Shown one piece after another: positions 8,315 to 14,234 of a DNA stretch of 27,981 bases. Location: positions 1 through 27,981 of the forward strand of contig CANKLK010000010.1 in assembly GCA_947482805.1 (NCBI GenBank), in the 5' to 3' direction. This DNA is from Flavobacteriaceae bacterium. GTDB lineage: Bacteria > Bacteroidota > Bacteroidia > Flavobacteriales > Flavobacteriaceae. How positions within the stretch are numbered: the stretch's first letter is position 1; the number at the start of each line of letters is the position of its first letter. The notes under the pieces were generated by a model. That model ran no database searches and was not told where the DNA came from. It saw only the letters and a list, made by a program, of their open reading frames with translations. The translations under genes and the position numbers were made by a program.

Positions 8315-8322
8315 CAAAGATA
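8315..8322 (-). promoter_or_regulatory. Candidate -7 box for the helicase, leaderless spacing
   Basis: Read on the minus strand this is TATCTTTG, an exact TAnnTTTG match, with only 4 nt between it and ATG 8310. Transcription would start at or next to the start codon. This also argues against the upstream start at 8355. Confidence 0.45.
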
Positions 8323-8364
8323 GACAATTACTAAGCAGTCGAATTCACAGTTCACATTTTATAT

Positions 8365-8382
8365 ACAGTCTACTGAGACTGT
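8365..8382. repeat. Hairpin in the NUDIX-helicase spacer
   Basis: ACAGTC and GACTGT pair perfectly around a 6-nt loop. Further degenerate ACTG/CAGT units (CAGTTCAC, ACTGCGACTGT) extend over about 8345-8398 at 6-7 nt spacing. It lies between two co-directional minus-strand genes, like the other spacer repeats of this window. Confidence 0.55.
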
Positions 8383-8398
8383 AAACTGCGACTGTACA

Positions 8399-9001
8399 CT
8401 ATTTCAATAGCTTCTCTTCCTCAAACAATAACTTAATATTCTCATATGAATTTTTTAAGGCTTCTTTTATTTGCTCCGGGTTGAGCCATACCGCCTTTTC
8501 TATACCTTCATTGGCCTGTGGAAATGGTGTTCCTTCAAAATTAGTTTGCATTTCAAACCAATGCGTTATTTTAAGTTTATACTTTCCATTTCGTTTAAAA
8601 ATATGATAGGTTTTTTGAAGTTTTCGGGTAATTTCTAATTTATCAACGCCTGTCTCCTCTGTTACCTCACGCATGGCAGTATCAGCAATTTCTTCATCTC
8701 TTTCAATGCCACCTTTGGGTAAATCCCATTTTCCGTTTCTAAGAATGAATAAAACCTCGCCATTTTTGTTAAAAACCAAACCACCGCCTGCTTTACAAAC
8801 CGGAATTTTTTCCTTTAACTTTTTAAGAATGACTTTTTCATCAGGATAATATAATGAAGCTTTCTGAATTTTATTTTGAAACATTTTGATGATGAGTTGC
8901 TCAATATCAATGCTTTCCAGCAAAAACAACTGAAAATCGGTTTCTTTCGAGATCTCATTTGTTAAAAAAAGTGGTTTATCGTTGACAAAAACTTTATACA
9001 T
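8399..9001 (-). CDS. NUDIX hydrolase
   Basis: The product has 200 residues. An N-terminal segment of about 68 residues (MYKVFVNDKPLFL...) precedes a NUDIX fold that starts KAGGGLVFNKNGEVLFI. The NUDIX box at 97-119 matches GX5EX7REUXEEXGU at every fixed position and includes REVTEETGV, so the metal-binding helix is intact. The family hydrolyses nucleoside diphosphates linked to another moiety; the substrate cannot be told from sequence. I chose ATG 9001 because a longer frame from 9028 would run through the pyrE start. The gene is divergent from pyrE with 7 nt between the start codons, an arrangement I recall in other flavobacteria. Confidence 0.92.
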   Translation of the reverse strand: MYKVFVNDKPLFLTNEISKETDFQLFLLESIDIEQLIIKMFQNKIQKASLYYPDEKVILKKLKEKIPVCKAGGGLVFNKNGEVLFILRNGKWDLPKGGIERDEEIADTAMREVTEETGVDKLEITRKLQKTYHIFKRNGKYKLKITHWFEMQTNFEGTPFPQANEGIEKAVWLNPEQIKEALKNSYENIKLLFEEEKLLK

Positions 9002-9004
9002 TTG
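8997..9004 (+). promoter_or_regulatory. Candidate -7 box for pyrE inside the NUDIX start codon region
   Basis: TACATTTG matches TAnnTTTG exactly, ends 4 nt before the pyrE ATG and covers the NUDIX start codon on the other strand. A TTG at 8982-8984 is too close to serve as a standard -33. Use of this box would give a leaderless pyrE mRNA. Confidence 0.4.
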
Positions 9005-9008
9005 TACT

Positions 9009-9650
9009 ATGATTTTTAATAAAGACACAGCCGAAAAAACAGCCGAATTGCTTTTACAAATAAATGCAATTAAATTGAATCCAAAAAATCCTTTTACGTG
9101 GGCATCGGGTTGGCAATCTCCAATTTATTGTGACAACCGATTAATACTATCATTCCCAGCGATAAGAAATTTTGTGCGAGAAGAATTTTCCAAACATATT
9201 GAAAAAGAATTTGGTAAACCGGACGTCATTGCGGGAGTCGCAACTGGTGCTATCGGAATTGGGATGCTTGTAGCGGAATATATGGGATTACCTTTTGTAT
9301 ATGTCCGACCAGAACCCAAAAAACACGGTAGACAAAATCAGGTGGAGGGCTTTTTACAAAAAGGTCAGAATGTAGTTGTAGTCGAAGATTTAATTAGCAC
9401 CGGAAACAGTAGTTTGTTAGCAGTAGAAGCCCTAAAAGAAGCTGGAGCGAATATCAAAGGTATGGTGGCTATTTTTACTTATGGGTTTGATATCGCTAAA
9501 GAAAATTTCAAAAATGCCAATATCGAGTTAAACACTTTAGCCGATTATAATAATTTATTAGAATTGGCTGTTGCCAAAAATTATATTTCCGAAATAGAAC
9601 TCAAAACATTACAAGAATGGCGCGAGAGTCCCTCGACTTGGAAAGTTTAA
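9009..9650 (+). CDS. pyrE: Orotate phosphoribosyltransferase
   Basis: PyrE joins orotate to PRPP to give OMP in de novo pyrimidine synthesis, as a cytosolic dimer. The 213 residues are a normal length. FTWASGWQSPIYCDNR (29-44) is the orotate-site segment, YVRPEPKKHGRQNQVEG (98-114) the flexible catalytic loop and NVVVVEDLISTGNSS (121-135) the PRPP-binding motif with its acidic pair. I chose ATG 9009; the frame extends to 8982 but that part overlaps the divergent NUDIX start. A heptad-type inverted repeat separates it from the SRPBCC gene downstream, with which it probably forms an operon. Confidence 0.96.
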   Translation: MIFNKDTAEKTAELLLQINAIKLNPKNPFTWASGWQSPIYCDNRLILSFPAIRNFVREEFSKHIEKEFGKPDVIAGVATGAIGIGMLVAEYMGLPFVYVRPEPKKHGRQNQVEGFLQKGQNVVVVEDLISTGNSSLLAVEALKEAGANIKGMVAIFTYGFDIAKENFKNANIELNTLADYNNLLELAVAKNYISEIELKTLQEWRESPSTWKV

Positions 9651-9654
9651 AAAA

Positions 9655-9736
9655 GAAAATAGAAAATAGAACAAAGAGCATAGAAGTTAAGTTTAAAAGA
9701 GAAAAGTCTATTTTCTATTCCCTATTTTCTATTCTC
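9655..9736. repeat. Heptad-periodic inverted repeat, copy 1 of a two-copy element
   Basis: G begins units at 9655, 9662, 9669, 9676 and 9683 (GAAAATA, GAAAATA, GAACAAA, GAGCATA, GAAGTTA). C ends units at 9708, 9715, 9722, 9729 and 9736 (TCTATTT/TCTATTC type). The two halves are complementary and fill the pyrE-SRPBCC spacer. Bases 9695-9720 are identical to 14192-14217, and 9670-9685 differs from 14152-14167 at one base. Confidence 0.8.
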
Positions 9737-9754
9737 TAAGAATAAAAACAAACT

Positions 9755-10147
9755 ATGAACCTTGAAAGTCCAAAAGTTACCGTAGCTAAATCAGCACAAC
9801 ACATCTTTGATTCCTTATCAGATGTAAAAAACTTTGAAAAACTAATGCCGGAAAACATTGCTAAGTTTGAAGTTTTAGGGGATGATATTTTCAACTTTGG
9901 TTTAAAAGGAATGCCTGAAATCAAATTGAAAATGAAAGACAAAACACCATACTCTAAAGTGATTTTAGCAGCTGCTAGCGATAAATTACCGTTTACTCTA
10001 ACAGCAAACATAGAAGCTATTTCTGATGCCCAAAGTGCAGTGCAATTATACTTTGAAGGTGATTTCAATCCAATGATGGCGATGATGATTAAAGGACCTA
10101 TCTCAAAGTTTATTGAGACGTTGGCAGAGAATATGAATAAGCTTTAA
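9755..10147 (+). CDS. SRPBCC (START/polyketide-cyclase fold) family protein
   Basis: This small 130-residue protein opens with ESPKVTVAKSAQHIFDSLSDVKNFEKLMPE, the usual first strand and helix of SRPBCC proteins, where a hydrophobic cavity binds lipids or other ligands. The rest alternates short strands (FNFGLKGMPEIKLKM) and ends in an amphipathic helix (GPISKFIETLAENMNKL). It has no signal peptide or membrane segment. Its ligand and role are unknown. It follows pyrE by 104 nt across a spacer hairpin, and the GC-rich inverted repeat 13 nt after its stop could end its transcript. Confidence 0.85.
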   Translation: MNLESPKVTVAKSAQHIFDSLSDVKNFEKLMPENIAKFEVLGDDIFNFGLKGMPEIKLKMKDKTPYSKVILAAASDKLPFTLTANIEAISDAQSAVQLYFEGDFNPMMAMMIKGPISKFIETLAENMNKL

Positions 10148-10160
10148 TATTATACTTGTA

Positions 10161-10218
10161 ATTCCCGCGCAGGCGGGGATCTAGAATATAACAAATGGAT
10201 TCCCGCCTGCGCGGGAAT
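10161..10218. repeat. GC-rich REP-like inverted repeat (ATTCCCGC type)
   Basis: The arms 10161-10180 and 10199-10218 are reverse complements at 19 of 20 positions (ATTCCCGCGCAGGCGGGGAT against ATTCCCGCCTGCGCGGGAAT), with an 18-nt AT-rich loop. Each arm is itself nearly palindromic (CCCGC...GCGGG). The strong GC content contrasts with the surroundings. The right arm continues into ATGACAAA, which also borders the hairpin at 12365-12434. The form recalls ATTCCC repeats such as dRS3 of Neisseria. It lies just after the SRPBCC gene and may act as its terminator or 3' stabiliser. Confidence 0.8.
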
Positions 10219-10231
10219 GACAAATCAGGAA

Positions 10232-10479
10232 TTATTTAACCACTCTCAATCGCTTATCAATAATGCGTTCCATATAATCTAGATGGTTGTAGTGTCAAAA
10301 ATTAAACCGTGGTAACATAGTTTTATAAAATCAATTACTCCATATACTTTTATTAAATAACTATTGCAAACGTAGAATAAAACTCTTGCTATGGAGTAAA
10401 AAACATAAGCCAATAGAATTCTAATGGCTAGTATTTTATACTCTTCAAAACGGGGAATTTTTTGATATTCAGGGTAAAA
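10232..10479 (-). pseudogene. Remnant of an LTA-synthase/sulfatase-family membrane protein gene
   Basis: The minus strand reads 66 uninterrupted codons from 10479 to a TAG at 10279-10281. They include IPRFEEYKILAIRILLAY, a hydrophobic helix (VFYSIARVLFYVC) and IDFIKLCYHGLIFDTT. This resembles the N-terminus of Bacteroidota LTA-synthase-like sulfatase-family proteins: membrane helix 1 followed by the FRLxxHGxxFDxT region. There is no ATG; the frame is closed upstream by TAA at 10480-10482. After a frame change, 10232-10278 still reads like a C-terminus (LDYMERIIDKRLRVVK, stop). The simplest reading is a large internal deletion that joined the N-terminal end to the last few codons out of frame. 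The family assignment is from memory and moderate; that it is a broken gene is likelier than chance. Confidence 0.55.
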
Positions 10480-10536
10480 TTAAAGGTATCAAAACTACAT
10501 ATTTCGGTCGTAAATGCTGCATATTTTAAATTAATA

Positions 10537-10566
10537 TTGTTTAAGAAACTAATATTAATTAATTTG
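10537..10566 (+). promoter_or_regulatory. Candidate promoter of the acyl-CoA ligase gene
   Basis: TTG at 10537-10539 is followed after 19 nt by TTAATTTG (10559-10566), 7 of 8 to TAnnTTTG. It ends 19 nt before ATG 10586. An ATGC-T-GCAT palindrome lies just upstream at 10514-10522. The remainder of the 438-nt spacer 10148-10585 is the GC-rich repeat and the pseudogene. Confidence 0.45.
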
Positions 10567-10585
10567 CAATAAAATTACCATTCTA

Positions 10586-12361
10586 ATGACTCCAATATCA
10601 AGACTTTTTGACTTCCCATACTATCAGCTTGAAAAAAATAACCTCCCAGATTGTCTTGTTACCAAATATGAGGGTAAATGGGTAAAAACTTCTACACAAC
10701 AATATATTGACAAAGCCAATGCTGTATCAAGAGCTTTACTTCGATTAGGAGTTCTTGAAAATGACAAGATAGCCATAATTTCAACTTCAAATAGAACAGA
10801 ATGGAATATCATAGACATTGGAATACTGCAAGTTGGTGCTCAAAATGTACCTATTTATCCAACTATTGCTGCTGAAGATTATGAATATATTTTAAATCAT
10901 TCAGAGTCAATTTTTTGTTTTGTTTCTGATGAAATGATTTATGAAAAAATAAAATCTGTAAAGGCAAATATTCCATTACTAAAAGAAATTTATTCTTTCA
11001 ACGAGATTAAAGGATGTAAAAATTGGTCAGAGATTTTGGAACTTGGAAAAGATGAAAGTAATCAAGATGTAGTCGAAGACAGAAAGAATAATGTTAAACC
11101 TAATGATTTAGCAACTATAATTTATACATCAGGAACAACAGGAAAACCTAAAGGCGTTATGCTTTCTCATGATAATATTGTATCCAATGTTTTTGCTGGC
11201 GCAATGAGAATTCCTTACACAGAAGGCAATTATAGAACTATGAGCTATTTACCTGTTTGTCATATCTTAGAACGGTTTTATTTATATTTATGTCAATATT
11301 ATAGCATATCAATCTATTTTGGTGAATCTTTAGATAAAATTGGTGAAAATATAAAAGAAGTAAAACCTCATTTAATTACCGGAGTTCCTAGAGTTCTTGA
11401 AAAAATATACGATAAAATATACTCAAAAGGATTAGAGCTTAAAGGAATAAAAAGAATGCTTTTCTTTTGGGCCATCAATTTAGGATTTCAATTTGAGCCT
11501 TATGATGCAAATGGTTGGTGGTATAAATTTCAATTAAAAATTGCCAGAAAACTTATCTTTAGTAAATGGAAAGAAGCGGTAGGCGGAAATTTACAACTTA
11601 TTGCTTGTGGAAGTGCGGCACTTCAACCACGCTTAGCTAGAATTTTTGCTGCTGCTGAAATCACAATAATGGAAGGCTATGGATTAACAGAAACTTCTCC
11701 ACTAGTTGCTATAAATGATATGCGTAACAATGGTTTCAAAATAGGAACTGTTGGGAAAGTCATTGATAAAGTAGAAGTAAAAATAGCCGAAGATGGAGAA
11801 ATTTTATGTAAAGGTCCAAACATAATGTTAGGGTATTATAAAGACGAAGCCCAAACTAAAGAAGTAATGACTGATGGCTATTTTCAAACAGGTGATATAG
11901 GAGAAATTGATAGCGAAGGTTTCTTGAAAATTACTGATCGAAAGAAAGAAATGTTTAAAACTTCGGGTGGAAAATATGTTTCACCGCAATTATTGGAAAA
12001 TGCTATGAAACAGTCTCGTTTCGTAGAACAAATTATGGTTATTGGTGATGGTCAAAAAATGCCTGCAGCGTTTATCCAGCCTAACTTTGCGTTTGTTAAA
12101 GAATGGGAACGAATTCATGGAATTCCAGTAGGAAATACAAATGAAGAAATAATTTCAAACCCCAAATTAATTGAACGTATTCAAGAAGAGATCAATGAAT
12201 TAAACAAAAAATTTGGTAGTTGGGAACAAATAAAACGCTTTGAACTTACTCCCGATGTTTGGTCAATTGATGCTGGACACCTTACTCCCACCATGAAACT
12301 TAAGCGTAAAATTGTAATGGAGAAATATAAAGACTTATATAAAAAAATATACAACTCTTAA
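10586..12361 (+). CDS. Long-chain fatty acid--CoA ligase (AMP-dependent synthetase)
   Basis: The enzyme activates fatty acids with ATP and CoA to acyl-CoA, feeding the beta-oxidation genes downstream. It has 591 residues, usual for the bacterial long-chain type. The P-loop-like motif TSGTTGKPKG is at 181-190, YGLTETSP at 365-372, the adenylate aspartate in QTGD at 434-437 and the hinge/fatty-acid signature DRKKEMFKTSGGKYVSP at 451-467. No membrane helix is obvious; such ligases work at the inner face of the membrane. It has its own promoter, and a hairpin follows its stop directly, so it is probably a separate unit from marR-fadNAE but functionally linked. A gene symbol such as fadD is plausible but not certain. 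Confidence 0.93.
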   Translation: MTPISRLFDFPYYQLEKNNLPDCLVTKYEGKWVKTSTQQYIDKANAVSRALLRLGVLENDKIAIISTSNRTEWNIIDIGILQVGAQNVPIYPTIAAEDYEYILNHSESIFCFVSDEMIYEKIKSVKANIPLLKEIYSFNEIKGCKNWSEILELGKDESNQDVVEDRKNNVKPNDLATIIYTSGTTGKPKGVMLSHDNIVSNVFAGAMRIPYTEGNYRTMSYLPVCHILERFYLYLCQYYSISIYFGESLDKIGENIKEVKPHLITGVPRVLEKIYDKIYSKGLELKGIKRMLFFWAINLGFQFEPYDANGWWYKFQLKIARKLIFSKWKEAVGGNLQLIACGSAALQPRLARIFAAAEITIMEGYGLTETSPLVAINDMRNNGFKIGTVGKVIDKVEVKIAEDGEILCKGPNIMLGYYKDEAQTKEVMTDGYFQTGDIGEIDSEGFLKITDRKKEMFKTSGGKYVSPQLLENAMKQSRFVEQIMVIGDGQKMPAAFIQPNFAFVKEWERIHGIPVGNTNEEIISNPKLIERIQEEINELNKKFGSWEQIKRFELTPDVWSIDAGHLTPTMKLKRKIVMEKYKDLYKKIYNS

Positions 12362-12364
12362 AGC

Positions 12365-12434
12365 TTGTCATTTCGACCAACGACGGTAATCTCATCTATT
12401 TTAGTGGGATTTATCCTTGCGTTAGAAATGACAA
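12365..12434. terminator. Inverted repeat after the acyl-CoA ligase gene
   Basis: TTGTCATTTC (12365-12374) pairs perfectly with GAAATGACAA (12425-12434) around a 50-nt loop, 3 nt after the ligase stop. A CTTTTT run follows at 12441-12446. The GTCATTTCGAC start resembles a dispersed repeat common in Flavobacterium (from memory). It may be a repeat doing terminator duty rather than a classical terminator. Confidence 0.5.
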
Positions 12435-12491
12435 AGTGTTCTTTTTAACTATCCTTACTTAACGATTCGCCAACCTTAAAACTTTATCATT

Positions 12492-13544
12492 ATGAAAATA
12501 AAACAAATTTTAATCGTATTGATAACTGTACTTTTATATTCGGGTTGCAAAGAAAATAAAGCAGAAGACACCACAAAAGCTAACTATTTGGATTACTCCA
12601 AAAGTGACGACCAAGCAACAGGTGGAATTAAAATGATTCCAATAACAACTCCGATTGGCAAATTCAATGTTTGGACAAAACGTGTTGGGAACAATCCCAA
12701 CATAAAAGTGCTTTTACTACATGGCGGTCCGGGCGGAACTCATGAATTTTTTGAATGCTTTGATAGTTATTTTCCAAATGAAAGTATTGAGTATATCTAC
12801 TACGACCAGTTAGGTTCCTACTATAGCGACCAACCGAATGATAACAGCTTATGGACGATTGACCGTTTTGTAGACGAAGTGGAGCAAGTGCGGAAAGCAT
12901 TGAAACTCGACAACACAAATTTCTATTTGATGGGACAATCCTGGGGCGGAATTCTTGCTATGGAATATGCCTTGAAATACCAAAAAAACCTAAAAGGATT
13001 AGTAATTGCCAATATGATGGCAAGTGCTCCGGCTTATAACAAATATGCCGAAGAAGTTTTAGGGCCACAATTAGACCCGAAAGTATTTGCCAAAATCAAA
13101 GATTTTGAAGCAAAGAAAGATTATACCAATCCAGAATACACCGAATTGTTGTTCAAGTATTATTATACCGAGCATATATTGAGAATACCAATTGACAAAT
13201 GGCCGGAATCTATCAATAGAGCTTTCAAACATTTAAACCCGAATGTGTATGTGTTCATGCAAGGACCAAGTGAATTTGGAATTACAGGTGATGCCACTTT
13301 AAAAGATTGGGATATAACTTCAAAACTAAAAACACTTACGATTCCAACTTTAGTCATTGGCGCAAAATATGACACTATGGATCCAAAACATATGGAATGG
13401 ATATCAAAAGAAGTTCAAAACGGACGTTTTTTATATTGTCCGAACGGAAGTCATTGCTCTCAATATGATGATCAGAAACATTATTTCCCGGGCGTAATTT
13501 CCTTTTTGAAAGATGTTGATAGCGGAAATTTTAAAAAATCATAA
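12492..13544 (+). CDS. Lipoprotein alpha/beta hydrolase, proline iminopeptidase-like (S33)
   Basis: This 350-residue protein has a lipoprotein signal: positive start MKIK, hydrophobic core and lipobox LYSGC with Cys19 as the lipidated residue, so it should be anchored in the outer or inner membrane facing the periplasm. The hydrolase domain shows the oxyanion motif HGGPGG (77-82), nucleophile elbow GQSWGG with Ser150, acid in AKYDTMDP (Asp294 or Asp297) and His321 in GSHCSQY. The HGGPGG plus GQSWGG pair is typical of prolyl iminopeptidases, which remove N-terminal proline, though related esterases share it. It is flanked by hairpins on both sides and seems to be transcribed alone. Any link to the neighbouring fatty-acid genes is only positional. 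Confidence 0.87.
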   Translation: MKIKQILIVLITVLLYSGCKENKAEDTTKANYLDYSKSDDQATGGIKMIPITTPIGKFNVWTKRVGNNPNIKVLLLHGGPGGTHEFFECFDSYFPNESIEYIYYDQLGSYYSDQPNDNSLWTIDRFVDEVEQVRKALKLDNTNFYLMGQSWGGILAMEYALKYQKNLKGLVIANMMASAPAYNKYAEEVLGPQLDPKVFAKIKDFEAKKDYTNPEYTELLFKYYYTEHILRIPIDKWPESINRAFKHLNPNVYVFMQGPSEFGITGDATLKDWDITSKLKTLTIPTLVIGAKYDTMDPKHMEWISKEVQNGRFLYCPNGSHCSQYDDQKHYFPGVISFLKDVDSGNFKKS

Positions 13545-13571
13545 ACGAGATTAATATCAATCAGATTAAAG

Positions 13572-13597
13572 CCTCTTAATTTTTTTTAAGAGGTTTT
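13572..13597 (+). terminator. Rho-independent terminator after the hydrolase gene
   Basis: CCTCTTAA (13572-13579) pairs with TTAAGAGG (13586-13593) around a T6 loop and is followed by TTTT. It lies 27 nt after the stop and insulates the marR operon. Confidence 0.75.
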
Positions 13598-13662
13598 ATG
13601 TTTTAATTAAATGACAGAGTTAATTTTCCTTGTGTTTTTTATATGTTAAAATCTATATTTAC

Positions 13663-13674
13663 TATGCGTGCATA
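13663..13674. promoter_or_regulatory. Candidate MarR operator
   Basis: TATGC-GT-GCATA is a perfect 5+5 palindrome with a 2-nt spacer. It lies 12 nt upstream of the -7 box of the marR operon, where a bound repressor would block RNA polymerase. MarR-family regulators usually bind such short palindromes and control their own operon. Its use here is an inference. Confidence 0.45.
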
Positions 13675-13686
13675 ATATTTGTTTTG

Positions 13687-13694
13687 TATCTTTG
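13687..13694 (+). promoter_or_regulatory. Candidate -7 box of the marR-fadNAE operon
   Basis: TATCTTTG is an exact TAnnTTTG match ending 19 nt before the marR ATG. No TTG at -33 is visible; that area holds the palindrome, which would fit a regulated promoter. Confidence 0.55.
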
Positions 13695-13713
13695 AAATTA
13701 TTATAATAAAAAA

Positions 13714-14145
13714 ATGAAAGATAAAACTATAGATTATATACTCCGCGCAACCTGGCAAGCTGTAGCACGTATGTATAACGAAGAAGCTTCGAAGTTTGAA
13801 GGTTCTATGGCCATAGGTTTTGCACTGTTAAGCATCGAGAAAGAAGATGGTACTCCGTCAACAGCAATAAGTTCTAGAATGGGAATGGAAGCGACAAGTT
13901 TAACAAGAACTCTAAAAACTTTAGAGGAAAAAGGATTGATTATTCGAAAGAAAAATCCAAACGACGGAAGAGGTGTTTTGATATATTTAACTGATTTTGG
14001 AAAACAAATGAGAGCACAATCTAAAGAAACTGTTTTGCAATTCAATGATACCATTCGTAAAAACATCTCAGAAGAAAAATTACAAAACTTCATGGAAGTG
14101 GCAGATATTATTAATGAATTGATTTCCGAGAAGAAGATTTTTTAA
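13714..14145 (+). CDS. MarR-family transcriptional regulator
   Basis: This winged-helix DNA-binding protein has 143 residues and probably acts as a dimer. Helix-turn-helix plus recognition helix: TAISSRMGMEATSLTRTLKTLEEKGLI (about residues 49-75). The wing follows: IRKKNPNDGRGVLIYLTDFGKQ (about 76-97). The terminal helices form the dimer region. It heads the fadN-fadA-fadE genes and lies behind a promoter with a palindrome, so it most likely represses this operon, with fatty acid or acyl-CoA as an inducing ligand; the ligand is inferred. B. subtilis controls the same gene order with a TetR-type protein (FadR), so the regulator class differs. Confidence 0.93.
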   Translation: MKDKTIDYILRATWQAVARMYNEEASKFEGSMAIGFALLSIEKEDGTPSTAISSRMGMEATSLTRTLKTLEEKGLIIRKKNPNDGRGVLIYLTDFGKQMRAQSKETVLQFNDTIRKNISEEKLQNFMEVADIINELISEKKIF

Positions 14146-14150
14146 AATAA

Positions 14151-14220
14151 GAACAAAGAACATAGAATAAAGAAGATAGAAGTTAAATTGAAAAAGAGAA
14201 AAGTCTATTTTCTATTCTAT
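14151..14220. repeat. Heptad-periodic inverted repeat, copy 2 of a two-copy element
   Basis: G begins 7-nt units at 14151, 14158, 14165, 14172 and 14179 (GAACAAA, GAACATA, GAATAAA, GAAGATA, GAAGTTA). The right half carries TCTATTT-TCTATTC with C at 14205 and 14212. ATAGAATA (14162-14169) pairs with TATTCTAT (14213-14220). It is a diverged copy of the element at 9655-9736, with about two extra units in the left half. Confidence 0.75.
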
Positions 14221-14234
14221 AAAAAAAATGAAAA

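Noticed and set aside
10335..10494. Inverted repeats TTACTCCATA/TATGGAGTAA (10335-10344, 10390-10399), a near-perfect 20-nt palindrome at 10409-10428 and TTTTGATA/TATCAAAA (10460, 10487) as regulatory sites
   Set aside because: They fall within or next to what reads as former coding DNA, have no shared motif, and can be chance in AT-rich sequence.
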